From: CALBPI01 sp045110335
Lineage (GTDB): Bacteria; Pseudomonadota; Gammaproteobacteria; Steroidobacterales; Woeseiaceae
Assembly: GCA_045110335.1 (NCBI GenBank)
Contig: JBGCGB010000030.1
Span: 1 to 64,000 of the forward strand
Direction of reading: 5' to 3'
Length of the DNA: 64,000 nucleotides
Part shown: piece after piece, positions 19,955-27,917 of the stretch
How positions within the stretch are numbered: position 1 is the stretch's first letter
Layout: each line of letters starts with the position of its first letter
Made by a program: the position numbers and the translations under genes
Notes under the pieces: model-generated
The model's input: the letters and a program-made list of their open reading frames with translations, nothing else
Databases searched by the model: none
What the model was told of the DNA's origin: nothing

Positions 19955-20389
19955 GCCGTAGATAAACAGTACAACGCTTGGATTTGTGATCGATACACAT
20001 GCGGATCGAATGTATGGTGAGATCCGATACTCTGGGTCCGTAATGAGGTCGCGAATATTGCCAAGGGCAAGGTGAGGTGGCAGGAACACCCGCGTATCTA
20101 CATGATGTTATGGAAGCCACCAGAGTGTCTGCGAAAGAAAGCACTGTATTAGGTGTAGCATACTTAATTTAACATAATATATATTATGCGAAGTGTTGTT
20201 ATGAATGCAAAGTAGTAACGCAAGTGAGTTGGTTATCGATCTGTAGATCCACGTAATACCACGAACGATCCAAGCACAAACGTGCGAACTCCTTTAGTAA
20301 ACCTACGTACTTCGTAGCCAATACCTGAGCAAATCTGCGAACGTTGTCCCGCGGAAACAGCTGAACACTAAGAGTTCTTGTCGAATACT
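19955..20389. other. Intergenic, AT-rich scarred region
   Basis: About 435 bases between ggt and a degraded antitoxin. Open frames here are short and unlike any family. I specifically looked on the minus strand for the RES-type toxin that normally follows a DUF2384 antitoxin and did not find it. The part around 20160-20190 is strongly AT-rich. Confidence 0.4.
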
Positions 20390-20605
20390 CTAGCTAAACA
20401 CACCATCCAGGATTCTCACCAGAATCGTGTAAACCTGTTTACGCCCGCTGGGGTCACCAACAAGAGACTGTGGTGTTTTACCACCCAGAGTGTGATTAAC
20501 AGTTTCAAACCAGTTTTCAGACTGTTCAGAATCGTCAAATACGTTGCTCGCCAGTGATCTAATGTCTGCTACAGAGATTGACCTGCCTGGCGTTTTTCGG
20601 ACCAC
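20390..20605 (-). pseudogene. Orphan, N-terminally truncated DUF2384 (MbcA/ParS/Xre) antitoxin
   Basis: This 71-codon frame matches the C-terminal toxin-binding domain of RES-Xre antitoxins: DSEQSENWF, then HTLGGKTPQSLVGDPSGR and ILDGVFS. Full antitoxins are roughly twice this length and carry an N-terminal Xre-like helix-turn-helix, which is missing here. The missing end faces an IS3-family element that begins within about 40 bases, so insertion probably removed it. No toxin gene is visible downstream. A short GTG-initiated domain-only protein is a possible alternative. Confidence 0.55.
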
Positions 20606-20645
20606 GAGCTAATTGAGAGTATGGTACTCCTTGGAGGGAGATACC

Positions 20646-20909
20646 ATGAAGAGAACGCGTTACAGCGATGAGCAGATCGTCAGGATTTTGAGAGAGGCCG
20701 ATAAGATGCCGGTGGCACAAGCGGCGAAGAAGAATGGCGTAAGCGAGGCGACGATTTATGCCTGCCGTAAGAAGTTCGGCGAGATGGAAGTGAACGATGT
20801 TCGGCATTTGAAGCAGCTCGAGCAAGAGAACGCTCGGCTCAAGAAGTTCTTGGCAGAGCGAGATCTCGAGATCGAGGTAATGAAATTGATCAGCCAAAAA
20901 AAGTGGTAG
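20646..20909 (+). CDS. IS3-family transposase OrfA
   Basis: The 87-residue protein is the helix-turn-helix subunit of an IS3-family transposase: TRYSDEQIVRILREADKM, VAQAAKKNGVSEATIYACRKK, then a leucine-zipper-like helix LKQLEQENARLKKFLAERDL. ATG 20646 has a GGAGGGA site. It ends in MKLISQKKW inside a run of seven A bases, the usual programmed frameshift point into orfB. The gene looks intact, but its partner is truncated. Confidence 0.85.
   Translation: MKRTRYSDEQIVRILREADKMPVAQAAKKNGVSEATIYACRKKFGEMEVNDVRHLKQLEQENARLKKFLAERDLEIEVMKLISQKKW
20897..20903 (+). promoter_or_regulatory. A-AAA-AAG programmed -1 frameshift site of the IS3 element
   Basis: In the orfA frame the sequence reads C-AA A-AA A-AA G, giving the classical IS3 slippery heptamer. 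orfB lies in the -1 frame and becomes open through this point, so the OrfAB fusion would have been made here. Confidence 0.65.
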
Positions 20910-21097
20910 CCGCGCGTGCGCGGCGACAACAAGTCGCCTATGCGATCAAGCGCGGACTCTCACAACGAGCATCATGTCGACTGTTATCTGTCGCACGTTC
21001 AACACTCGGCTATCAGTCACGACTGGAGAAGAAGGATGCCCCAGCGTTGGTCGCAATGCGACGGTTATCGCGGCTGTATCCACGCTTCGGAACTTAG
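20903..21097 (+). pseudogene. IS3-family transposase OrfB, 5' fragment
   Basis: The frame encodes the N-terminal HTH-like segment of IS3 OrfB (QVAYAIKRGLSQRASCRLL, then STLGYQSRLEKKD and RLSRLYPRFGT). A full OrfB would continue past YPRFG for about 200 residues to the rve integrase core with its DDE triad. Here the homology ends at about 21094 and a stop follows. Confidence 0.75.
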
Positions 21098-21099
21098 AG

Positions 21100-21501
21100 T
21101 TACTGCACTAGCGGTCTTTCGAAATGCTTCACACAGTCTGCCTGGCATTTGTCAGCCTTTGCTGAAAGCGCACTGTTAGAGCACCACTCTACGTCCGGCG
21201 TTTCCGCGCAACCTAATCGACGGATTACGTTGTCTCTAGCACAATCGCTAGAGCAACCTGACAAGCCAACGTCCATGACTGTGGTTTCGTTCTTAAAAAA
21301 CTCTAGGACGCCTGCGGTATCGATCAAATCGCTCTTGATATTCATCGATTTCTCAGCGGTGGCCGCCTGGGCTTCGAGTGCTGCGACCCGTGCTTCAAGC
21401 TTTGCTATCGCCGTTGCTTGCGAGGTGTTTGCTTCGTTGACCCGGTCGCAACCCGTCAAGAGACCTAGGATTATTACAACAAAAAAGAATCGTGTTTTCA
21501 T
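21100..21501 (-). CDS. Hypothetical coiled-coil lipoprotein with a Cys-rich tail
   Basis: The 133-residue product has a lipoprotein signal (lipobox LLTGC), a short coiled coil (AIAKLEARVAALEAQAATAE) like the Lpp/SlyB-type helices, and a C-terminal domain with six Cys (GCSSDCARDN, LGCAETPDVEWC, KCQADCVKHF), which suggests three disulfides in the periplasm. ATG 21501 follows GGGGGT with five-base spacing. Its stop is within a few bases of the broken end of the IS3 fragment, so its last residues may be altered. Confidence 0.72.
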   Translation of the reverse strand: MKTRFFFVVIILGLLTGCDRVNEANTSQATAIAKLEARVAALEAQAATAEKSMNIKSDLIDTAGVLEFFKNETTVMDVGLSGCSSDCARDNVIRRLGCAETPDVEWCSNSALSAKADKCQADCVKHFERPLVQ

Positions 21502-21545
21502 ACATACCCCCAATGGCTATTCGCCATTTGTCTGTGAAACTTCCA

Positions 21546-22523
21546 TCAAGTGTCGAATTCCGCCACGATCGGTGCATGATCTGAGGCGGGGAATTTTGTG
21601 TCGAAGGCGAACGCGGTGGTTTCGTCTCTGACAATCTCGTTATGAATTTCTGTCGTCTTGTAGCAATGCAACAAACTTTCTGACACCAGTAGGTGATCCA
21701 GGAGATTCTTCTGACCGCGGTGGTAGAGCGTGAATCGCGAGGACTCGGGGACGGTGTGCTCCAAGGGATACAAGATCCGGCCATTAAGAGCCGGATTGCC
21801 GGTATCTCCGACATCGCCTCTTATCGCTTGCATGGGCACTTCCGATGTTTCCGCGTTGATATCGCCACAGATGATGATCTTCGCCTCTGGATCATCATCA
21901 AACAGCGTGTCAACGAAGATCCGGGTCTCAAGTGCCTGCCCTACCCGCTTTAACGACGATAGGAAGAATCCTTCCGCCCAACCGGCCGCCGAGGCCCATT
22001 GGAAGTTATCAGGCCCCTGCCCTGCTATTCGTGTGGGACGCTTGGATTTGAAGTGTGCATTGATGACATGTAGCACATCGCCGGTAGGGGTTTCGATCGG
22101 GGCATACAGCAATGGACGTTCCCAGCCGACATCGGTGGTCTGCCCTACTCGGTTGCCCGTCGCAAACTTATGCACGGGTTTTTCGACATGATCATTGAGA
22201 ATCTCTCGCGCCGGCGCCACAAACCGATAACCTGGTGCGATCATGAATACGAGGTTTCTGAAACGCTCAACGTCCCGGCCATTGGCCAAACGGGTGGAAT
22301 CGAGTGTGTAGTTCTCGTAGCGCGTACCCGCCAGTAACGTTTCAAGCGCGCTGAGATCTCGAGGTGCACCATCTACATCCTGACCATGCACCTCCTGCAG
22401 ACAGATAATGTCTGCTTTCAGTCGTTCAAGCTGCGCCCTCAGTATTGGCAACCGTGCAGCCAGACTCGGCAGCTGACCCGGCTGATCATCAAGGTTTTCG
22501 ATGTTGAACGTTGCGATCCGCAT
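21546..22523 (-). CDS. Endonuclease/exonuclease/phosphatase (EEP) family protein
   Basis: The 325-residue protein has the EEP superfamily motifs in order: ATFNIENL at the start (metal-ligand Asn), CLQEVHG (metal-ligand Glu), INAHFKSKRP, ICGDINAE (Asp/Asn) and SDHAPIVAEF (catalytic Asp-His). It has no signal peptide. The substrate cannot be told; relatives hydrolyse DNA, phosphoinositides or other phosphodiesters. ATG 22523 or the adjacent ATG 22526 follows GGGGAGGG. A LexA box lies about 200 bases upstream but faces the opposite gene more closely. Confidence 0.87.
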   Translation of the reverse strand: MRIATFNIENLDDQPGQLPSLAARLPILRAQLERLKADIICLQEVHGQDVDGAPRDLSALETLLAGTRYENYTLDSTRLANGRDVERFRNLVFMIAPGYRFVAPAREILNDHVEKPVHKFATGNRVGQTTDVGWERPLLYAPIETPTGDVLHVINAHFKSKRPTRIAGQGPDNFQWASAAGWAEGFFLSSLKRVGQALETRIFVDTLFDDDPEAKIIICGDINAETSEVPMQAIRGDVGDTGNPALNGRILYPLEHTVPESSRFTLYHRGQKNLLDHLLVSESLLHCYKTTEIHNEIVRDETTAFAFDTKFPASDHAPIVAEFDT

Positions 22524-22722
22524 CATGCACCCTCCCCTGGCGCTGATGTTTTTGTAATTTGTCGGTCGGCAAATGTGCTGACATGCCCACCTAATAAAAA
22601 CACTGTCACCACATCACGGGGCATCCCACCCAAATTGAAATTCGTTTCTGGTGGCAATTGGTCGTGCTGATCTCATCGTGGGTATCTTTCTGTAGATGTT
22701 GACTAAGAGAAAATCACGGTCA

Positions 22723-22742
22723 TACTGTATAAAAAAACAGTT
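22723..22742 (+). promoter_or_regulatory. LexA-binding site (SOS box)
   Basis: TACTGT-ATAAAAAA-ACAGTT has the exact CTGT-N8-ACAG half-site arrangement of the gammaproteobacterial LexA box, with the AT-rich spacer and outer TA. It overlaps a possible promoter (TTGACT at 22699-22704, TACTGT at 22723-22728, 18-base spacer) and ends 11 bases before the ORF at 22754. Confidence 0.75.
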
Positions 22743-22753
22743 AAGCAAGGCTG

Positions 22754-23041
22754 ATGCCCGCTATCGTTAGAAAACTCAATCATCGCAATATCGAGCTATA
22801 TGCGGGCACGTCCGGTGAGACGATCGGCGTGTTTATGAAAGACGGTTCCGTATCATTCAAAAAATGGCTGGGGTTCATCTGTTTGCTTGAAGCTAAGCAA
22901 CTCCAAGGTGCAATACCTGTTCGGCTCTGCGCATCTCGTTATTCCAATGATCCGAACACGTCCGGGAACTGGGTTGATCTGCAACAAGACCAATTCGTCC
23001 TAGGCTGCCTCACTACGGGCGGCGTTCACCAACGTTCGTAG
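22754..23041 (+). CDS. Small hypothetical protein behind an SOS box
   Basis: The 95-residue frame has no recognised family. It contains IELYAGTSGETIGVFMKDG and FVLGCLTTGGVHQ, no signal peptide and no membrane segment. Codon use looks normal for the window. The ribosome-binding site is poor: AAGG lies only three bases before the ATG. Its position directly downstream of a near-ideal LexA box suggests DNA-damage induction. It could be a remnant of a larger damage-inducible gene. Confidence 0.5.
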   Translation: MPAIVRKLNHRNIELYAGTSGETIGVFMKDGSVSFKKWLGFICLLEAKQLQGAIPVRLCASRYSNDPNTSGNWVDLQQDQFVLGCLTTGGVHQRS

Positions 23042-23080
23042 TTTTGCTAAAGATCTCCGCCAAGTTCGTAGTATTGCTAA
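23034..23080 (+). repeat. Direct repeat of 17 bases, spaced 30 bases apart
   Basis: GTTCGTAGTTTTGCTAA at 23034-23050 recurs as GTTCGTAGTATTGCTAA at 23064-23080 with one mismatch. It spans the stop codon of the SOS-boxed ORF. It looks like a local tandem duplication; no function is evident. Confidence 0.6.
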
Positions 23081-23196
23081 GACCATCCGTTCGCACATTT
23101 ACGTGTCGGCTTACGATTGAGGCGACAAATCAGAGGCTTAGGAATGGTTTTTGTCCGTACTATCACTAGGATCTACACGATCCGTTACAGAGGAAT

Positions 23197-23769
23197 CTAT
23201 TTTGGCAAGTATTCCACGGGTACTGTCACGCCCGTCTCAGATTCTATTCGACGTAAATCACTCGAGTCCGTGTACTTGGCTGGATGGCGGATAACTGTGA
23301 TATCGGCCTGCGGGAAAATTCCAGGCATCATTTCTGATTGCCATTTTTTGAATAACAACCAATCGTCCTTTTCTAGACTACGTAATTCAGCAAAACTCAA
23401 CGCTATTTGAAATTCTGCTGCCATGTCGGATTCGTGGCCATGATGAAATGCCACGGTGACCTGTTCGTCATAAGGGTCTTCGTTCGAACTAAGCCAACGA
23501 AAACCACGACGAGCGTTATCAGCAATTGCACTTGATCGTGATTCATATCCATTATCGTGCAGCACGGAATCTATTTTCCTCAAGATTTCTGCTTTGGATT
23601 GAAATGACAAAAATTTAATTTCGAACCTAAAGTTAGGCTTTATAGTGCCAAATTGAAACTTGTGTGCAGCGTCTGGTCCACACGCGGCTAGTAAAGCGAA
23701 AAGAGCCAGCAATGCTAATGCCCTTCTTGCTGTTAACCTCTGTCTTCGTATGTGTTTTCTAAGGGGCAT
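23197..23769 (-). CDS. Hypothetical lipoprotein
   Basis: The 190-residue product has an Arg-rich n-region, a hydrophobic core (ALALLALFALLAAC) with lipobox LAAC, and a soluble alpha/beta-looking body (FLSFQSKAEILRKIDSVL; VTVAFHHGHES; EFQIALSF). No family recognised. It stands alone between the SOS-boxed ORF and a TonB-domain gene. The open frame on the other strand at 23117-23410 is best seen as its shadow. Confidence 0.7.
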   Translation of the reverse strand: MPLRKHIRRQRLTARRALALLALFALLAACGPDAAHKFQFGTIKPNFRFEIKFLSFQSKAEILRKIDSVLHDNGYESRSSAIADNARRGFRWLSSNEDPYDEQVTVAFHHGHESDMAAEFQIALSFAELRSLEKDDWLLFKKWQSEMMPGIFPQADITVIRHPAKYTDSSDLRRIESETGVTVPVEYLPK

Positions 23770-23950
23770 TTGTACACACTATCGGTTTGTAGTCGTCGAT
23801 GTCTGGCTTCTGAAAACTAGACATTTGAATCTGGCAGGTGTGCGGACATCTGGATCTTGCGGTGACGTACAATGTAGCAACCATAGTGCGGTAGATGGTT
23901 TGATTTCTCCACAGCTAAGCAAACGATGAATCGATCAGAGCGTACAAGAT

Positions 23951-25075
23951 CTAAATCTCAAATTTCAGCATCGTCTGTGCCTTGCGCTGCAATGGCTTAC
24001 CATCGACAATGCGCGGAGAAAATCGCCAGCGGCGCACTGCGTCTTTGGCCGCGTCAGCGAATACATCGGTGTTTTCGCCATCGATGATTTCTATATCGAC
24101 AACACGGCCATCTATATCAATCAGCATTTCCATTCTTACGAATCCCGTCAATAGACTTTTGACGGCCTTTTTCGGATAAGACGGTGCAACCCTGAATATT
24201 GGTTGAATATCTTTGTCGTCAACATCGGTCGATGCACGCGCGATGATCAGCGTGTGTTCAGTCGCCGAGCTACTGTTTTCGGTGCGCTCATAGGCCTCGA
24301 TCAGCAGCGCATGCGTCGAAAGCCCCATTGCCGTGCTGGTACCGTTCGACGTTTCGAATTGACCGGCGGCCTCCAGTAGAAAAGGTATTGCGCTTTCATA
24401 GCGTTGTTCACCAATATCGATTCGGCCGCGCCAGTAAGTGGCACGCGCGCGCATTGGGTCCGTCTCTGGCAAGTGTTGTGTCGCTATTTCGTACGCACCG
24501 ACCACGAATTGGCGCGCCTTGCGTGTCGGGCGCGAGGCTAATAAATTCGTTCCCACTCGAATCAACACATCAATATATTCCGCCGACTGCTCGCCAAAGA
24601 GTTTTTTTGCATTCTTGATGGCCTTTTTGCCGCTTCCAATGGCATCCCGTGTCGTCGGTTCTGCCTTAACGAGGCTGAGGTAAGCATCCACAAGCGGTAC
24701 GGATGGACCTCGACTGACCGCGACGGCGTATGCAACAGCTCGCTCAAATTGGTTGCGGGCTTCGATCGTGTTTCCGAGCCGCAATGCCGCCTCGCCATGA
24801 TTGCGCGCCAGCATCGTGAGCCGCACATCGTCTTGACTCAGTGCAGAAATCGCGAGTTCGTAGGCCTGCTTCGCGGCACTATAGGCATCGTCTTTCTTGT
24901 ATGAATCTCGACTAGTTTCATATTGCCTGGTGAGAGTGATCAACTGTTGATCAATGTCTGGCGATGCTTGTCCGAATACAGGCGTTACGTAGAGTAGGCA
25001 GGCAATAATGAAGAGCATGGCGGGCTTCGGTGGCTTCATGAGTTTTGCATTGGCATTGAGTGTTCCATCTTGCAT
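23951..25075 (-). CDS. TPR protein with a C-terminal TonB domain
   Basis: The 374-residue protein has a hydrophobic N-terminal segment (AMLFIIACLLYVTPVFG), a central helical region of TPR-like repeats (DDAYSAAKQAYELAIS; LRLGNTIEARNQFERAV; YWRGRIDIGEQRYESAIPFLLEAA), and a TonB C-terminal domain in the last 85 residues (PSYPKKAVKSLLTGFVRMEM and RRWRFSPRIVDGKPLQRKA). The TonB domain may contact outer-membrane receptors, but no ExbB/ExbD genes are adjacent. I choose ATG 25075 because CGGAGA lies eight bases upstream; ATG 25039 is the alternative. Confidence 0.83.
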   Translation of the reverse strand: MQDGTLNANAKLMKPPKPAMLFIIACLLYVTPVFGQASPDIDQQLITLTRQYETSRDSYKKDDAYSAAKQAYELAISALSQDDVRLTMLARNHGEAALRLGNTIEARNQFERAVAYAVAVSRGPSVPLVDAYLSLVKAEPTTRDAIGSGKKAIKNAKKLFGEQSAEYIDVLIRVGTNLLASRPTRKARQFVVGAYEIATQHLPETDPMRARATYWRGRIDIGEQRYESAIPFLLEAAGQFETSNGTSTAMGLSTHALLIEAYERTENSSSATEHTLIIARASTDVDDKDIQPIFRVAPSYPKKAVKSLLTGFVRMEMLIDIDGRVVDIEIIDGENTDVFADAAKDAVRRWRFSPRIVDGKPLQRKAQTMLKFEI

Positions 25076-25385
25076 GGGCGATTCTCCGGAATGGCTTGCA
25101 CATAAACGAGTAACGGCCATATTACCTTTGCAATCGTCTGTATTTCTGGCCGATTGCGGATATGAGTATCTTTCGTTGACAGGTAGCATTGATGGGTATT
25201 GCAGACATCTGCGCGAAGCGTGATTACAACACGATTCCTGAGTTCAACGGCGCTCAACGAGTCACGTTGCACCGTACCGCCTGGGCCCCCAGTTTGATGG
25301 TGGGGTAAGGACCTGCACCGCCCGGTTACTGTGTTTGCGGAAAATCATACTGCACAAAATGCCCCCTCCTCGCGCACTGATCATA
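25076..25385. other. Intergenic, no gene seen
   Basis: About 310 bases between the TonB-domain gene and the ABC permease, both on the minus strand. No recognisable promoter, hairpin with T-tract or small gene was found. Confidence 0.4.
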
Positions 25386-26114
25386 TCAATGAACCTCGCG
25401 GCGGCTGAGGTGGATGAGCGTGAAAGGTATCAAGATGACAGCGATAGAAGTCGCCAGTTGCACTCTCACAAAAGCCGCTTCTGGACGCGTGACTATTAAA
25501 AATGGTTGTGCGTATGGCGCCCAGTCTGCTTTGGTAGTCCCCGTCAGGGCAATCGCAAGTGTGATTAGAACACCAACGATACCAATGCTGATCGGTACGA
25601 CAAAAGATCGAAACCGTAGTCCGATCCACATCTGTAAAACAGTCAATGGAAGCGCACCCGATGCGACTAACGTCGTAACCTTCATGATGGATGCGACATC
25701 AAACTGTCCCGGAATTTGTTTCCCCATGATCGCTGCCACGCATGAGGCACTGGCCCAGACGACCAAGGGCATCAGCCAACTCATCAAGTAAACGGCAGAG
25801 ATTGCTAGCAGAATCTTCGCTGAAAAGATCGACCACCGTGATGTTGGAAGCGCTAAGAGGTGCTCAAAAGCCCGGGAGCTATGTTCCAATTGAACGAGGA
25901 GCGCTGTAAACGCGACCACTAACATTGGCAATAGAAAAAGAGACCACAAAGGCAAGATAAGACTGTTTAGCAATGCTTCCCAACCCGGTGTTTTGTTCGC
26001 ACTAAAAATGGCCAGTCCGGCCAACATGCCAAGACCTACTGGTCCAGCAACCGCCAAAGGTAGCAGCCAGGATCCCCTTAGCTTTATGAGCTCTGCTTTA
26101 AGCGTTTTTATCAC
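25386..26114 (-). CDS. ABC-2 type transporter permease
   Basis: The 242-residue inner-membrane protein has six hydrophobic segments (WLLPLAVAGPVGLGMLAGLAIF; LLPMLVVAFTALLVQLE; AVYLMSWLMPLVVWASASCVAA; LVASGALPLTVLQMWIGL; ISIGIVGVLITLAIAL; a final one near the C-terminus), in the layout of BcrB-like ABC-2 permeases. GTG 26114 overlaps the upstream ATPase stop in a GTGA tetranucleotide, so the two are translationally coupled. It probably exports a peptide, antibiotic or lipid. The open frame extends further upstream inside the ATPase gene, but only as overlap. Confidence 0.86.
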   Translation of the reverse strand: MIKTLKAELIKLRGSWLLPLAVAGPVGLGMLAGLAIFSANKTPGWEALLNSLILPLWSLFLLPMLVVAFTALLVQLEHSSRAFEHLLALPTSRWSIFSAKILLAISAVYLMSWLMPLVVWASASCVAAIMGKQIPGQFDVASIMKVTTLVASGALPLTVLQMWIGLRFRSFVVPISIGIVGVLITLAIALTGTTKADWAPYAQPFLIVTRPEAAFVRVQLATSIAVILIPFTLIHLSRREVH

Positions 26115-27037
26115 GTGTCTGACCCTTGGGATTGCTCTGCTGTTTGGTAATAAAAGTGTTCTAGTGTCGCAGGCGCAAGATGGATTTGTGAGACGGAGTG
26201 ACCCGCTTCTACAAGCCGCGAGTTCCAACGGGCCAGCACTTCATTGATGTCACTCGTATCAGGCGGGCGGATGGTAATGAGCTCCTCCGATGTCCCCACA
26301 ATATCTGCGCCCATGGATGCGAGATGCTGAGCGGAACGCTCTATGTCAGCGGACACTATCCGTACACACTCGTTTTTCCTCTTTAGTGCTTTCATGGGCT
26401 CGGATAGAACGATGCGTCCGTCGCGCATGATGATCGCGTGGTCGACGATTTTCTCGACATCCGAAAGTACGTGACTGGAAAGAAAAACGGTGCATCCAGT
26501 TTCTTTGGATAGAGACAAGATCAACTCGCGCACGATGCTTGCACTCTCAGGGTCGAGGCCATTTGTGGGCTCGTCCAGGACAAGCAAGCGGGGGCGCCCT
26601 AACATGGCCCGAGCCAGACCAAGACGCTGCCGCATTCCCATCGAATATGCATTCACCTTGCGCGATGCGGCGTCACTCAACCTAACCAGATGAATGACGC
26701 GGGCAACCTCTGTTGAAGGGATACCTAAAAGCTTCGCCGTGACCATCAAATTATCGCGGCCCGATAGGTGAGAATAGAGTGAAGGCTCTTCTATTAGCGC
26801 CCCTACTCCATTCAAAGCTAACGCCCGATTTTGGGCCAGATTCTCTCCAAACAGGGCTATTGTCCCCGTATCTGGACGCAACAAGCCCAACAACAAACGC
26901 ATCAATGTGGTTTTTCCGGCCCCATTTGGCCCCAAGAAACCGAAAACGGTCCCTGCCGGTACGTCAAAGGTAATCGACTCAATTGCACGTACGGCACCAA
27001 ATGATTTGCTTACATTCTCAACGCTAATGGCTTTCAT
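26111..27037 (-). CDS. ABC transporter ATP-binding protein (BcrA-like)
   Basis: The 308-residue ATPase has Walker A GPNGAGKTT, the signature MGMRQRLGLARAML, Walker B LLVLDEPTNGLD and the switch His in FLSSHVLSD. The C-terminal 80 residues form the extra domain seen in drug and bacteriocin exporters of the BcrA/NatA type. It pairs with the permease encoded immediately downstream. It is divergent from a membrane-protein/XRE pair across a shared inverted repeat that may control both sides. Confidence 0.9.
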   Translation of the reverse strand: MKAISVENVSKSFGAVRAIESITFDVPAGTVFGFLGPNGAGKTTLMRLLLGLLRPDTGTIALFGENLAQNRALALNGVGALIEEPSLYSHLSGRDNLMVTAKLLGIPSTEVARVIHLVRLSDAASRKVNAYSMGMRQRLGLARAMLGRPRLLVLDEPTNGLDPESASIVRELILSLSKETGCTVFLSSHVLSDVEKIVDHAIIMRDGRIVLSEPMKALKRKNECVRIVSADIERSAQHLASMGADIVGTSEELITIRPPDTSDINEVLARWNSRLVEAGHSVSQIHLAPATLEHFYYQTAEQSQGSDT

Positions 27038-27062
27038 TCCGGAATACGCTCTGTGTGAATTA

Positions 27063-27112
27063 TTTAAGTTTTACTTATATAATAGGATTTATTTATTAAA
27101 GTAAAGCTTAAA
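27063..27112. promoter_or_regulatory. Inverted-repeat operator between divergent genes
   Basis: TTTAAGTTTTACTT at 27063-27076 is matched in inverse orientation by AAGTAAAGCTTAAA at 27099-27112, with 13 of 14 pairing positions and a 22-base AT-rich spacer. It fills the 91-base gap between the exporter ATPase (minus) and the membrane-protein/XRE pair (plus), which makes it a good candidate binding site for the XRE protein. Confidence 0.6.
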
Positions 27113-27128
27113 TTTCTAGGAGCTGTAA

Positions 27129-27602
27129 ATGAGTGAGCAACGATTGAAAGGCATACACCCGGGTTACAACATCGTTCTCACAGCGATGTTGGTTTTGATC
27201 ACATTAATCTATGTTTTTAGTCTGGCCATCGCGTTACAAGCCACAACGGGGATTCAGAAAGGCTTGGAACTTATGGTTCAACACACACCCAACCTGCTCT
27301 ATATTTCGGCGCTTTGGTATGCCCGAGCTGCGCTCAAGCAACTAACAACGGGACAGGCTTACGCGCAACTATTGCCTACGATGTTAAATCGAACCGGGCA
27401 ACTGTGTTTCGTCGGTGGCGCTTTTCACGTGGCAGGACAGGCATTGGTACTTAAGCTACTAGACGGCGCGTTGTATAAATCATTAGCCACATACGATCCG
27501 GCGAGTTTTATCATCATGTCGTTGGGTGCCATTTTGATCATGCTTTCTCAAATCTGTGCGTCAGCCGCAGAGATGAAGCAACACCTTTACGAGATCGTAT
27601 AA
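27129..27602 (+). CDS. DUF2975-like four-helix membrane protein
   Basis: The 157-residue protein has four hydrophobic segments (VLTAMLVLITLIYVFSLAIAL; LLYISALWYARAAL; FVGGAFHVAGQALVL; FIIMSLGAILIMLSQI). Its size, topology and linkage to a tiny YozG-like XRE regulator fit the DUF2975 family, whose function is unknown. It ends in TAATG, where its stop overlaps the start of the regulator. AGGAGC lies eight bases before its ATG. Confidence 0.75.
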   Translation: MSEQRLKGIHPGYNIVLTAMLVLITLIYVFSLAIALQATTGIQKGLELMVQHTPNLLYISALWYARAALKQLTTGQAYAQLLPTMLNRTGQLCFVGGAFHVAGQALVLKLLDGALYKSLATYDPASFIIMSLGAILIMLSQICASAAEMKQHLYEIV

Positions 27603-27829
27603 TGGCTATCGTCATCACTTTGGACAGTGTTCTCAAAAGAAAGCGGATGACCGGGAAAGCTCTGGCCGAAAAAGTAGGAATAAGCCAAACACAGATGTCG
27701 ATGTTGCGATCTGGGAAAGTACGCGGCATTCGGTTCTCAACGCTCAAACGTATATGTGCCGTTCTGCAGTGCCAGCCGGGAGATGTAATGGTTTATCAAT
27801 TCTCCGAAGAAGATCTGAATGAGTTGTAA
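27602..27829 (+). CDS. XRE-family transcriptional regulator, YozG-like
   Basis: The 75-residue protein is a minimal helix-turn-helix regulator: TLDSVLKRKRMTGKALAEKVG, then the recognition helix SQTQMSMLRSGKVRGIRFSTL and ICAVLQCQPGDVM, the usual ending of this family. It is translated by coupling with the preceding membrane-protein gene (TAATG overlap). It probably binds the inverted repeat upstream of its own operon and could also control the divergent ABC exporter. Confidence 0.88.
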   Translation: MAIVITLDSVLKRKRMTGKALAEKVGISQTQMSMLRSGKVRGIRFSTLKRICAVLQCQPGDVMVYQFSEEDLNEL

Positions 27830-27917
27830 TCCCCCCATTTCTGATCGCCTCTTCGATTATTTTCCGAGGGGATTACAGTTGGACTTGGCAAATTCAGATA
27901 AGCGCAAAGCCGTGACG

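Larger units (their letters stand above)
20613..21097 (+). mobile_element. 3'-truncated IS3-family insertion sequence
   Basis: The stretch holds a complete orfA and only the first 65 codons or so of orfB. The boundaries are approximate, as I could not pair terminal inverted repeats. The right end breaks off at a point immediately next to the end of a lipoprotein gene, so most of orfB with its DDE catalytic core has been deleted and the element cannot move by itself. Confidence 0.7.

Noticed and set aside
22723..22742. LexA box as the head of an integron integrase gene
   Set aside because: The downstream ORF shows no tyrosine-recombinase motifs and no attC-like arrays are present.
23117..23410. 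97-codon plus-strand frame
   Set aside because: Overlaps the minus-strand lipoprotein, which has a clear lipobox; kept as shadow.
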